A stretch of DNA of 10,271 nucleotides from Parvibaculum sp. (GCA_020062605.1 JAGUWA010000303.1:1-10271), one strand, 5' to 3'; positions 1 to 5,826 are shown, numbered from the stretch's first letter. A program made the numbers and translations. Notes: a model not told the origin generated them from the letters alone.

Positions 1-704
1 GGCCAGCTGTTGTAGATGAGCCCCGCGCGAATGCCCGCCACGAAGGCGCCGAGGATCGTCTGCGCGAAGACGAGCACGATCAGCCCGAGCGCCGCCTTCG
101 ACAGCCCGCTCAGGAACCGCGTGCTCTTCCCATGCCACAGATCGAGCGCCGTCCAGATCAGCGCACCATAGATGATCGTCGCAAGGCCGAGATGCGCGGC
201 GAGCCGGTACTGGCTCACCTCCGTCCGGTCGACGAGCCCGCTCTTCACCATCCACCAGCCGAGCGCACCCTGCGCGCCGCCCAGCACGAACAGGAAAATG
301 AGTCTCGGCACCATCGCGCGCTCGATGCGCCGCGTCAGCGCAAACCAGATGAAAGGCGCGAGGAAGGCAAAACCGATCAGACGGCCGAGCAGCCTGTGGC
401 TCCACTCCCACCAATAGATCGTCTTGAACTCGTCGAGCGTCATGCCCTTGTTGATGAGCTGGTATTGCGGGATCTGGCGATAGAGGTTGAATTCCTCCTG
501 CCAGTGCGCCTCGCTCATCGGTGGCAGCGCGCCCGTCACGGGCTTCCACTCGGTGATCGAAAGGCCGCTCTCGGTAAGCCGCGTGAGGCCCCCCACCACC
601 ACCATGATGAAGACGAGCGCGGCCACGCCGAAGAGCCACCAGGCGATCGCGCGGCGATTCTCGTCGGCCCTCTCGACCGCGTTGATGCGTGGAAGAACGC
701 TCAT
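1..704 (-). CDS. ctaA: Heme A synthase CtaA/Cox15, type 2 (C-terminus cut by window edge)
   Basis: This gene encodes the inner-membrane enzyme that oxidises heme O to heme A for aa3-type cytochrome oxidase. I read 234 codons from an ATG at 704; the frame is still open at base 1, so roughly the last third of a typical ~350-aa protein is missing. Visible family features are a first membrane segment at about residues 20-40 running into VVGGLTRLTESGLSITEWKP, the heme-ligand region YWWEWSHRLLGR (His103), QGALGWWMVKSGL near residue 145, VSQYRLAAHLGL (second His, 171) and GAFVAGIRAGLIYNSW at the edge. The long loop between the first two helices is typical of the alphaproteobacterial/mitochondrial type. 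The Shine-Dalgarno site is weak (TAAGAG about 8 nt upstream). It is divergent from the DUF2842 gene. The family call is secure; no clear promoter is visible in the 155-bp divergent gap. Confidence 0.96.
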   Translation of the reverse strand, partial: MSVLPRINAVERADENRRAIAWWLFGVAALVFIMVVVGGLTRLTESGLSITEWKPVTGALPPMSEAHWQEEFNLYRQIPQYQLINKGMTLDEFKTIYWWEWSHRLLGRLIGFAFLAPFIWFALTRRIERAMVPRLIFLFVLGGAQGALGWWMVKSGLVDRTEVSQYRLAAHLGLATIIYGALIWTALDLWHGKSTRFLSGLSKAALGLIVLVFAQTILGAFVAGIRAGLIYNSW

Positions 705-794
705 GGAAAATCTCTTACCCCGCCCATCCGCTCAAGCCTAGCCGCAAGCTGCCGCGACAGGTCGCCGCGCGAAGCATGAAGCCTCTGCCCCGCT

Positions 795-823
795 TTGCGC
801 AAATCCCGCGAATGCCGTATGGA
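795..823 (+). promoter_or_regulatory. Putative sigma70-type promoter of the DUF2842 gene
   Basis: TTGCGC at 795-800 and TATGGA at 818-823 are separated by 17 bp. Transcription would start near 830, about 30 nt before the ATG at 860. Both boxes deviate from consensus, so this is a prediction from spacing and position only. Confidence 0.4.
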
Positions 824-859
824 GAGCCATCCCGAAACGAAGACGCCCGGAGATGGCCC

Positions 860-1075
860 ATGCGCCTCGGCATCCGCACCCGCAAACTCATCGGCACGAT
901 CGTGCTCCTGACTTTCCTGGTGCTCTACTCGTTTCTGATCATGACGATCGCGGTGAGCGGACACCTGCCGGAGAACGGCCTGGTCCAGTTTCTCTACTAC
1001 ATCACCGCAGGTGTGATTTGGGCGTTTCCCGCCAAATACCTCATCGTCTGGATGGTCCGTCCCGACGAGGTGTAG
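860..1075 (+). CDS. DUF2842 family small membrane protein
   Basis: The 71-residue protein starts MRLGIRTRKLIGTIVLLTFL and ends WMVRPDEV. It has a basic N-terminus, a hydrophobic segment at about residues 10-33, a short polar loop (SGHLPENG) and a second segment at about 43-66, so both ends probably face the cytoplasm. Length and sequence fit DUF2842, an alphaproteobacterial family of unknown function. The start at 860 is chosen because GGAG (849-852) lies 7 nt upstream and because the family begins with this basic stretch; longer in-frame readings to 689 would add an unconserved tail. It is divergent from ctaA and convergent with the 27-aa microprotein gene. A role in respiratory-chain assembly is conceivable from the neighbour but is not shown by the sequence. 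Confidence 0.85.
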   Translation: MRLGIRTRKLIGTIVLLTFLVLYSFLIMTIAVSGHLPENGLVQFLYYITAGVIWAFPAKYLIVWMVRPDEV

Positions 1076-1108
1076 AAGCGGACGCGCATCGGCGCCCGCC
1101 TTCCGCTT
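1076..1108. other. Weak inverted repeat between convergent genes
   Basis: AAGCGGA (1076-1082) and TCCGCTT (1102-1108) can pair as a 7-bp stem around a 19-nt loop containing GGCGCC. It begins directly after the DUF2842 stop codon and so could mark its transcript end. There is no T-run on either side, so it is not a canonical intrinsic terminator. Confidence 0.3.
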
Positions 1109-1137
1109 GTGACAGTTCGATGACGTTCGTGTGACAG

Positions 1138-1221
1138 TCAGCCGAAACGGCCGGTCACGAGCTTGTTCAGCACGAAGATCGCAACGAGGAAAAGGAAGAT
1201 CGGAAGAATCTGGCCAACCAT
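1138..1221 (-). CDS. 27-residue single-pass membrane microprotein downstream of tRNA-Pro
   Basis: An ATG at 1221 opens a 27-codon frame ending at TGA (1138-1140). The protein begins MVGQILPIFLFLVAIFVLNK and ends with a short tail, LVTGRFG. Residues 4-18 form one hydrophobic segment, followed by a basic, glycine-containing end, which suggests a single membrane anchor with a cytoplasmic C-terminus. Support for translation is TTAGGAG (GGAG at 1231-1234) with a 9-nt spacer to the ATG. The tail resembles the FGR-x endings I recall for other tiny alphaproteobacterial membrane proteins, but this is from memory and untested. The start lies 48 nt downstream of the tRNA-Pro 3' end, so an independent promoter would have to sit inside the tRNA gene; co-transcription with the tRNA is the simpler reading. 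Function is unknown; it could be a subunit-like peptide of a membrane complex. Confidence 0.6.
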   Translation of the reverse strand: MVGQILPIFLFLVAIFVLNKLVTGRFG

Positions 1222-1250
1222 CGGCACGGGCTCCTAAGGCTTTGCTGCGT

Positions 1251-1266
1251 CTACCCTTTCGGGCAG
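1251..1266 (-). other. GAAA-tetraloop hairpin between tRNA-Pro and the microprotein
   Basis: On the minus strand CTGCCC (1266-1261), loop GAAA (1260-1257) and GGGTAG (1256-1251) form a 6-bp stem with one G-U pair and a GNRA loop, beginning 3 nt after the encoded CCA. No U-tract follows, so it is more likely a processing or spacer element than a terminator. Confidence 0.45.
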
Positions 1267-1269
1267 GAA

Positions 1270-1346
1270 TGGTCGGAGCGGCCGGATTCGAACCGACGAC
1301 CCCTTGTCCCCCAGACAAGTGCGCTACCGGGCTGCGCTACGCTCCG
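1270..1346 (-). tRNA. tRNA-Pro, anticodon GGG
   Basis: A complete 77-nt cloverleaf is present on the minus strand. The acceptor CGGAGCG (1346-1340) pairs with CGCTCCG (1280-1274). The D-stem is GCGC/GCGC. The anticodon stem CTTGT/ACAAG encloses the loop CTGGGGG, placing GGG at 34-36 (bases 1312-1310). The T-arm is GTCGG-TTCGAAT-CCGGC with a 5-nt variable loop. The discriminator is A (1273) and the CCA end is encoded (1272-1270). It reads CCC and, by G-U wobble, CCU proline codons. Confidence 0.97.
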
Positions 1347-1384
1347 ACGACCGGTACCGGGGCGTTACCGCCTCGGAGGCGCGG

Positions 1385-1413
1385 AATATAGACGCGCTGC
1401 CTCATTGCGGCAA
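1385..1413 (-). promoter_or_regulatory. Promoter of tRNA-Pro
   Basis: On the minus strand TTGCCG (1413-1408) and TATATT (1390-1385) are spaced exactly 17 bp. The predicted start near 1378 gives a ~32-nt leader before the tRNA 5' end at 1346. The -10 box is the best in the window. This promoter would also serve the downstream microprotein. Confidence 0.65.
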
Positions 1414-1463
1414 CGGGCCAAACCCGCATTTCTCAAGGAATTTTCGGGATTTTCGGAGCTTTC

Positions 1464-1931
1464 TCAGCTCTCCTCGTCCTCGCTCTCCCACAAGGTCTCG
1501 TCGATCTCGTTCTTGAGCGAGATGAGGTCTTCCAGCAGCACCTCCAGGCGCTTGCGGCCGCTCGCGGTCACGGGCTTTCCGGGGACCTCGCGTTCTTCCT
1601 GGTCGCCGCGCTCCACGGCCTCTCGCGCAAGCTCCGCCAGCGACGTGTCGACGGTGCCGCGTCCCGTCTCGGCGACGAACTTAAGGCCTTGTTCGCGAAA
1701 GACTTTCTGGACGCCCTTGATCGTGTACCCGTCATTGTAGAGAAGCGTCCGGACGCCTCTCAGCAGGTCCACATCCTCGGGCCGGTAGTAGCGGCGTCCG
1801 CCGCCGCGCTTCAGCGGGCGGATCTGGTTGAACTTGCTCTCCCAGAAGCGCAGCACGTGCTGCGGCACATCGAGTTCGCTCGCGACCTCGCTGATGGTCC
1901 GAAAGGCATCGGGTGACTTTTGTACAGACAA
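1464..1931 (-). CDS. MerR-family HTH transcriptional regulator, TTG start
   Basis: The 155-residue protein is probably a DNA-binding regulator of the compact MerR-like type commonly found next to ihfA in alphaproteobacteria; its targets are unknown. Residues 9-30 (AFRTISEVASELDVPQHVLRFW) form the MerR helix-turn-helix. It is followed by the wing with KRGGGRRYYRPEDV (41-54) and a helical region YTIKGVQKVFREQG (69-82). The C-terminal ~70 residues are charged, end in LISLKNEIDETLWESEDEES, and are probably a coiled-coil dimerisation tail. There is no cysteine-rich effector domain. No ATG or GTG is available before the domain without running into ihfA. TTG at 1931-1929, with AGGGA 6-7 nt upstream, is therefore the likely start. 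The gene lies 73 nt downstream of ihfA on the same strand and is probably transcribed with it. Confidence 0.88.
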   Translation of the reverse strand: MSVQKSPDAFRTISEVASELDVPQHVLRFWESKFNQIRPLKRGGGRRYYRPEDVDLLRGVRTLLYNDGYTIKGVQKVFREQGLKFVAETGRGTVDTSLAELAREAVERGDQEEREVPGKPVTASGRKRLEVLLEDLISLKNEIDETLWESEDEES

Positions 1932-2004
1932 ATGAAGTCCCTGCTGATCTTCTTCAATCCGATCTGCAAAGCCGGATCTGCTCAAGGACGGCCTTCCCCG
2001 GGAA

Positions 2005-2322
2005 TTATTCAGCGGCCGCCGACTGTCCGCTGTGCGCACCGTTGATGCGCTCCTTGAGCACATGGCTCGGCCGGAACACGAGCACCCGCCGCGGCTTGAT
2101 CGGCACTTCTTCGCCGGTCTTGGGATTGCGTCCCATACGGCCACCCTTCTTGCGGACGGAGAACGAGCCGAACGACGAGAGCTTCACCGTGTCGCCCCTG
2201 GCAAGGCTGTCGGCAATCTCGGCCAGCACCAGCTCAACGAGTTCCGCGGACTCGTTTCGCGACAGACCGACTTCCTGATAGACCGCCTCGCTCAAATGCG
2301 CGCGCGTGACAGTGTCCCCCAT
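2005..2322 (-). CDS. ihfA: Integration host factor alpha subunit
   Basis: This 105-residue nucleoid protein pairs with IHF-beta to bind and sharply bend DNA at WATCAANNNNTTR sites in recombination, replication and transcription. It begins MGDTVTRAHLSEAVYQEVGL. It carries the family motifs LSRNESAELVELVL, TVKLSSFGSFSVRKK, the DNA-intercalating beta-arm GRNPKTGEEVPIKPRRV (the proline that wedges into DNA is residue 67) and FRPSHVLKERIN. The last ~10 residues, ending GQSAAAE, are a variable tail. I chose the ATG at 2322 over the GTG at 2331 because AGAGG lies 8 nt upstream of the ATG and because IHF-alpha normally starts MGKTVTRA. The alpha rather than beta/HU assignment rests on that N-terminus and the RMGRNPKTGEEVPI region. 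It lies between fabH and the MerR-like gene, with its own predicted promoter. Confidence 0.96.
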   Translation of the reverse strand: MGDTVTRAHLSEAVYQEVGLSRNESAELVELVLAEIADSLARGDTVKLSSFGSFSVRKKGGRMGRNPKTGEEVPIKPRRVLVFRPSHVLKERINGAHSGQSAAAE

Positions 2323-2349
2323 GGCCTCCACCTCTGCAGTTTCGTGTTC

Positions 2350-2378
2350 AGCCTATTGCTCGCCCGGAAACCCGTCAA
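2350..2378 (-). promoter_or_regulatory. Putative ihfA promoter
   Basis: On the minus strand TTGACG (2378-2373) and TAGGCT (2355-2350) are 17 bp apart. The start would be near 2343, giving a ~20-nt leader that contains the Shine-Dalgarno site. The -35 box is strong and the -10 box weak. Confidence 0.5.
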
Positions 2379-2391
2379 TATCAAAGGGATG
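2379..2391 (+). promoter_or_regulatory. IHF-like binding site abutting the ihfA -35 box
   Basis: TATCAAAGGGATG matches WATCAANNNNTTR with one mismatch (A for the first T of TTR). It lies immediately upstream of the predicted -35 element, where IHF could autoregulate its own gene. A single short near-match can occur by chance. Confidence 0.3.
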
Positions 2392-2437
2392 GCCGTTTTC
2401 CCTGATGCAGCAGATTCAGGATATCCTCTAATTTTTT

Positions 2438-2455
2438 GAGGCGTTGTCACGCCTC
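2438..2455. other. Stem-loop downstream of fabH
   Basis: GAGGCGT (2438-2444) and ACGCCTC (2449-2455) form a perfect 7-bp stem with a TGTC loop, 17 nt after the fabH stop codon. In the direction of fabH transcription the stem is followed by AAAAAATT rather than U residues, so it is not a standard intrinsic terminator. It may protect or process the fabH 3' end. Confidence 0.45.
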
Positions 2456-2471
2456 TGGCGCATGTCTTCAC

Positions 2472-3449
2472 CTAAAACCTGAACAGCAGGGAGCCCCAGG
2501 TAAAGCCGCCACCCATCGCCTCCAGGAGTACGAGGTCGCCGCGCTTGATTCGTCCGTCCTTTACCGCCGTGTCGAGCGCAAGCGGAACCGAGGCGGCGGA
2601 CGTGTTGCCCTGCTCGCCAACCGTCATCACCACCTTCTCGGGCGGCAAGCCGATCCGCTTCGCCGTTCCGTCGAGAATGCGCTTGTTTGCCTGGTGCGGC
2701 ACAAACCAGTCGATGTCATCCGCCGTCAAACCCGTCGCTGCAAGCGACTCGCTGATCGCCTCCGCGATATTGACGACCGCGTGACGGAACACCTCGCGTC
2801 CTTCCATGCGCACATGGCCGGTCGACTGCGTGGAGGAAGGCCCCCCGTCCACATAGAGCTTTTCCTTGTAGCGCCCGTCCGAATGCAGATGTGCCGTCAG
2901 GACGCCCCGGTCGGCATTTGTCCCCGCCCCTTGCTCGCCCGTTACGATCACCGCGCCGGCCCCGTCGCCGAAAAGCACGCAGGTGGTGCGGTCGGTCCAG
3001 TCGAGCAGGCGCGAAAAGGTCTCCGCCCCGATCACCAGCGCCGTCTTCGACTGTCCCGTCCTGATGAACGTGTCGGCAATGGTCATCGCATAGACAAAGC
3101 CCGAGCAAACCGCCTGAACGTCGAAAGCAGCGCCATGATAGAGACCGAGTTCCGCCTGCACCGTCACCGCCGTCGCGGGAAAGGTGTTGTCCGGCGTTGT
3201 CGTCGCCAGAATGATCGTGTCGATCTCCTGCGCATCGATCCCCGCATCGGCGATTGCGTTCCGCGCCGCGGCGAGCGCCAGATGCGACGTCAGTTCACCA
3301 TCCGCCGCAATATGGCGGCTATGAATACCCGTCCGCTCGACGATCCACTCATCGGTCGTATCGACGATCTTCGAAAGATCTTCGTTTGTGACGACACGCG
3401 ACGGCAGATAACTGCCGACACCGGCTACTACGGTTCTGATAACACTCAC
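2472..3449 (-). CDS. fabH: 3-oxoacyl-ACP synthase III (KAS III, FabH)
   Basis: This cytoplasmic enzyme condenses acetyl-CoA (or another acyl-CoA) with malonyl-ACP to start type II fatty acid synthesis. The 325-residue length is normal. The catalytic triad is visible: Cys115 in VQAVCSGF, His252 in VPHQANKRI and Asn282 in GEQGNTSAAS. The N-terminal GVGSYLPSRVVTNEDL, the TTDEWIVERTGI region, FGDGAGAV (160-167) and the terminal LEAMGGGFTWGSLLFRF are all family signatures. The start is GTG at 3449, whose GTGA overlaps the plsX stop by 4 nt, with GAGG about 11 nt upstream; this indicates translational coupling. The stop is TAG. Nothing looks damaged. It is probably the last gene of the chaperone-DUF177-plsX-fabH unit. 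Confidence 0.98.
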   Translation of the reverse strand: MSVIRTVVAGVGSYLPSRVVTNEDLSKIVDTTDEWIVERTGIHSRHIAADGELTSHLALAAARNAIADAGIDAQEIDTIILATTTPDNTFPATAVTVQAELGLYHGAAFDVQAVCSGFVYAMTIADTFIRTGQSKTALVIGAETFSRLLDWTDRTTCVLFGDGAGAVIVTGEQGAGTNADRGVLTAHLHSDGRYKEKLYVDGGPSSTQSTGHVRMEGREVFRHAVVNIAEAISESLAATGLTADDIDWFVPHQANKRILDGTAKRIGLPPEKVVMTVGEQGNTSAASVPLALDTAVKDGRIKRGDLVLLEAMGGGFTWGSLLFRF

Positions 3450-4525
3450 GACAGGGCTGCCTCGGATTCCGCTATTTCTGTGTTTTGTGTGCGCTGGCCA
3501 TTCTTGAGGCCGGTCAGACGATCGAGGTCGCTGACAATCTTGCTGACCAGATCGGCTGCGGCGACATCGGCGGCCACATCGATTGCGGCCGCGAAGCCAA
3601 TGGGATCGGTACTGCCGTGACTTTTCACGACAAGACCGTTAAGGCCAAGAAAGACTGCCCCATTCGATGAACGCGGATCGATCTTGTCCGCGAGCGCCTT
3701 GAAGGCGCCGCGCGCGAAGAGATATCCGATCCGCGACATCAACGAACTTTGCATCGCGCCGCGAAGGTAACTGACGATAAGCCGCGCGGTGCCTTCCGCG
3801 GTCTTGAGCGCGATGTTGCCCGTGTAACCGTCGGTAACGACGACATCGACAGTTCCCTTCGCGATGTCGTCTCCTTCGACAAAGCCATGAAAGCGGATCG
3901 GCAGCTGCGCCTCGCGCAGCATCTGCGCTGCCGCCTTCACCTCTTCCGTTCCCTTGACTTCCTCCTCGCCGATATTGAGAAGACCAACCGTCGGTTGCTC
4001 GATATTGAAGATGACTCGCGCGAAGGCTTCGCCCATGGCCGCGAACTGCACGAGCTGGAAGGCGTCCGCGCCGACCGTCGCACCGAGATCGAGCGCCACG
4101 CTTTCGCCGCGCGCCGTCGGCCAGAGCGCCGCGAGCGCCGGCCTTTCCACGTTCGGGATCGTCTTCAGAATGACTTTGGCCATCGCCATCAGCGCGCCGG
4201 TGTTGCCGGCCGATACCGCAGCTTGCGCCTTGCCTTCTTTCACCGCGTCGATCGCGAGCCACATGCTGCTCGTCTTGCGGCCCCGGCGCAGCGCCTGGCT
4301 CGGCTTGTCGTCCATCGAAATGGAAACGTCGGTATGAATGATCTCGCTCGCTTGTGCGACGCGGGGATGCTTGTCGAGCAGCGGACGGATTTGCGCTTCG
4401 TCGCCGAAAATCAGGAACCGGATGTCGGGATGACGAACGGACGCAATCTCGGCACCACTGATCACCGTTTCCGGCCCATGGTCACCGCCCATCCCGTCCA
4501 GGGCTATCGTCAGTCCTTGCGTCAC
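3446..4525 (-). CDS. plsX: Phosphate acyltransferase PlsX
   Basis: PlsX converts acyl-ACP and phosphate to acyl-phosphate, the donor used by PlsY to acylate glycerol-3-phosphate; it works as a peripheral membrane protein. The 359-residue protein begins (GTG)TQGLTIALDGMGGDHGP, the characteristic N-terminal motif. It also shows AVSAGNTGALMA (~104-115), ALWPTARG, LLNIGEEEVKGTEEVK and VTDGYTGNIALKTAEG, then a C-terminal segment with GLNGLVVKSHGSTD. I chose GTG at 4525 because GGGGG lies about 7-8 nt upstream and the conserved motif follows directly; an open extension to 4645 runs back to the preceding gene without conserved residues. It overlaps fabH by 4 nt, and 116 nt separate it from DUF177, too little for rpmF. 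Confidence 0.97.
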   Translation of the reverse strand: MTQGLTIALDGMGGDHGPETVISGAEIASVRHPDIRFLIFGDEAQIRPLLDKHPRVAQASEIIHTDVSISMDDKPSQALRRGRKTSSMWLAIDAVKEGKAQAAVSAGNTGALMAMAKVILKTIPNVERPALAALWPTARGESVALDLGATVGADAFQLVQFAAMGEAFARVIFNIEQPTVGLLNIGEEEVKGTEEVKAAAQMLREAQLPIRFHGFVEGDDIAKGTVDVVVTDGYTGNIALKTAEGTARLIVSYLRGAMQSSLMSRIGYLFARGAFKALADKIDPRSSNGAVFLGLNGLVVKSHGSTDPIGFAAAIDVAADVAAADLVSKIVSDLDRLTGLKNGQRTQNTEIAESEAALS

Positions 4526-4583
4526 CCGGTTACCCCCAGTCGTTGATCCGGCCTCAATGCGCCCGCCCACCCGGCGCGCCCCG

Positions 4584-4611
4584 AAGATACAGCCTTGCGA
4601 GGGGCAAACAA
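4584..4611 (-). promoter_or_regulatory. Possible internal promoter for plsX-fabH
   Basis: On the minus strand TTGTTT (4611-4606) and TATCTT (4589-4584) are 16 bp apart, about 60 nt upstream of the plsX GTG. This would allow plsX-fabH to be expressed apart from the upstream pair. Box quality is moderate. Confidence 0.3.
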
Positions 4612-4641
4612 TAGCTGGATAGCGCAACGAATCGCGCCAAC

Positions 4642-5199
4642 TCAATAATTTTTCTTGAGTTTTTCCAATGCGGCAAAGGGATTTGGCTTGCTTTCCGGAG
4701 CGTCTCCGGGCTCTTCCGCGGGAGGCTGGAAAGCGGCGTCCGGCTTGCGCGGATAGGGATCGAGAGCGAGCGCGAGCCTCTCGGCCACCGCTTCTCCAAG
4801 CTCGACCCCATTGCCGGCCATCGGCTCCGGCGCGTCCTCGGCCTCCAGATCGATCTCGACCTCTCGCTCGCTCATCTCCGGCACATCCGGCGCAATCATG
4901 TGTTCCGGAAGATAGCGTTGCGTGAAACTTTCCTCGACCGTCTGATGAACGGGTTCAAGCGTTACGACGCAGGACTGAACGACCTCCGCCTTGAACCTGC
5001 CCTCGATCGTAAGGCCTGTCTTCCGGTATGGCCTCACCTTCGCGACACCCGACAACGACACAACCTCAACTATGCCAAAGCGCTTGGCCAATTCTTTCAG
5101 GGCGCGCTCGTCCGCGTCGAACACCACTTCCTTGCCGGTCGGCGGTACATCGCTCGCGGAAACAAAAAGCCGGAATTCCGGATGCGCCAGGGGAGCCAT
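4642..5199 (-). CDS. YceD/DUF177 family protein
   Basis: This 185-residue protein belongs to the YceD/DUF177 family, whose members are linked to 23S rRNA/ribosome biogenesis and usually lie beside rpmF or plsX. Visible features are an N-terminal FRLFVSASDVPPTGKE, a beta-rich middle with GRFKAEVVQSCVVTLEPV (single Cys77, where family members carry a conserved cysteine), an acidic stretch EVEIDLEAEDAPEP (113-126) and the conserved C-terminal VAERLALALDPYPRKPDA and NPFAALEKLKKNY. The ATG at 5199 overlaps the preceding stop as TGATG, and GGGAG lies 7 nt upstream. A GTG one codon earlier (5202) is possible but too close to that site. The family is recognised with good confidence; the exact function is not established from the sequence. 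Confidence 0.9.
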   Translation of the reverse strand: MAPLAHPEFRLFVSASDVPPTGKEVVFDADERALKELAKRFGIVEVVSLSGVAKVRPYRKTGLTIEGRFKAEVVQSCVVTLEPVHQTVEESFTQRYLPEHMIAPDVPEMSEREVEIDLEAEDAPEPMAGNGVELGEAVAERLALALDPYPRKPDAAFQPPAEEPGDAPESKPNPFAALEKLKKNY

Positions 5200-5771
5200 C
5201 ACAGCGCTCCCACAGCTGCCAACTGCCCGGGCGGAGCGTCAGGCGGAGTGAAGACGATCCGGCCAGCCATGACATCGCTCAGCGGCTGCGCGGCAAGGCT
5301 GCCCTCGGCACGCCGGACATACATGGCAAGCGCCGCCGCATTGGCTCGCGATGTCGCCGTCTCGGGAAGGATGTTCCTCCTGAGGGCGGCTTCGAGCTTG
5401 CCGTCATCCATCCCGGCAAGGCCTTCGTCATAGGCCTGCATCCGCCCATAGAATGAAGACGCCATCGCCTTGATCTTCTTGCCCACGGACAGGTCGCCGA
5501 CACCCATCTCGCGCAATGTCTGGTCCATGTCGTCGAACATCACGTCGAACAGTCTTTGAGCCAGCTCTTTCCCGGTCTCGCCGCCCGCCCTCAAACGCCG
5601 CAGCGCCAGGAAGACATGGAGGGCAACCATCTCGAATCGCCCCTCCGCCGTATCCGGCACGCCCATGTCCCGGTAAAAAGCCGCACTTCGCGCCTGCCCG
5701 ACCAGCAGCCCATAGAGGACATATGGTGTATCCTCGTCGCGGGATCGGCCGAAAATCCTTTTCCATATCAT
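5199..5771 (-). CDS. Ubiquinol-cytochrome c chaperone family protein (Cbp3/UQCC1-like)
   Basis: The 190-residue protein matches the Ubiq_cyt_C_chap family, whose mitochondrial members (Cbp3/UQCC1) assist synthesis and assembly of cytochrome b in the bc1 complex. Signatures are YVLYGLLVGQARSAAFYRDM (17-36), GVPDTAEGRFEMVALHVFL (37-55), FDVMFDDMDQTLREMGVGD (75-93) and VGKKIKAMASSFYGRMQAY (96-114). The C-terminal end is variable and proline-rich. The ATG at 5771 gives MIWKRIFGRS and has GGAG 7 nt upstream; the open frame continues to 5894 but only into the divergent promoter region. It is the first gene of the minus-strand unit, coupled to DUF177 by TGATG. In bacteria the role in bc1 assembly is inferred from homology. 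Confidence 0.93.
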   Translation of the reverse strand: MIWKRIFGRSRDEDTPYVLYGLLVGQARSAAFYRDMGVPDTAEGRFEMVALHVFLALRRLRAGGETGKELAQRLFDVMFDDMDQTLREMGVGDLSVGKKIKAMASSFYGRMQAYDEGLAGMDDGKLEAALRRNILPETATSRANAAALAMYVRRAEGSLAAQPLSDVMAGRIVFTPPDAPPGQLAAVGAL

Positions 5772-5826
5772 GGCTTCACTCCAGCCGGGGGTGGTAGGTT
5801 TTGGCCCATGCTGCACATGCCGATTG

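Noticed and set aside
701..1318. 205-codon minus-strand frame spanning part of the tRNA and the DUF2842 region
   Set aside because: It runs through the tRNA-Pro gene and antisense to a recognised protein, with no conserved motif. The real small gene there is in another frame (1138-1221).
1430..1455. Tandem ATTTTCGG-like repeat after the MerR-like gene
   Set aside because: Two short copies only, with no stem and no T-tail; too little to call a repeat element or terminator.
1932..2144. N-terminal extension of the MerR-like gene into ihfA
   Set aside because: This stretch is the ihfA coding region read in another frame, low in complexity and rich in Ser/Arg/Cys.
2436..3620. 394-codon plus-strand open frame opposite fabH and plsX
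   Set aside because: It is a high-GC antisense shadow: arginine-rich, with no recognisable domain, while the opposite strand holds complete fabH with all catalytic residues.
4526..4645. 40-residue upstream extension of plsX
   Set aside because: No conserved residues. The GTG at 4525 directly precedes the conserved LTIALDGMGGDHGP and has a G-rich ribosome site.
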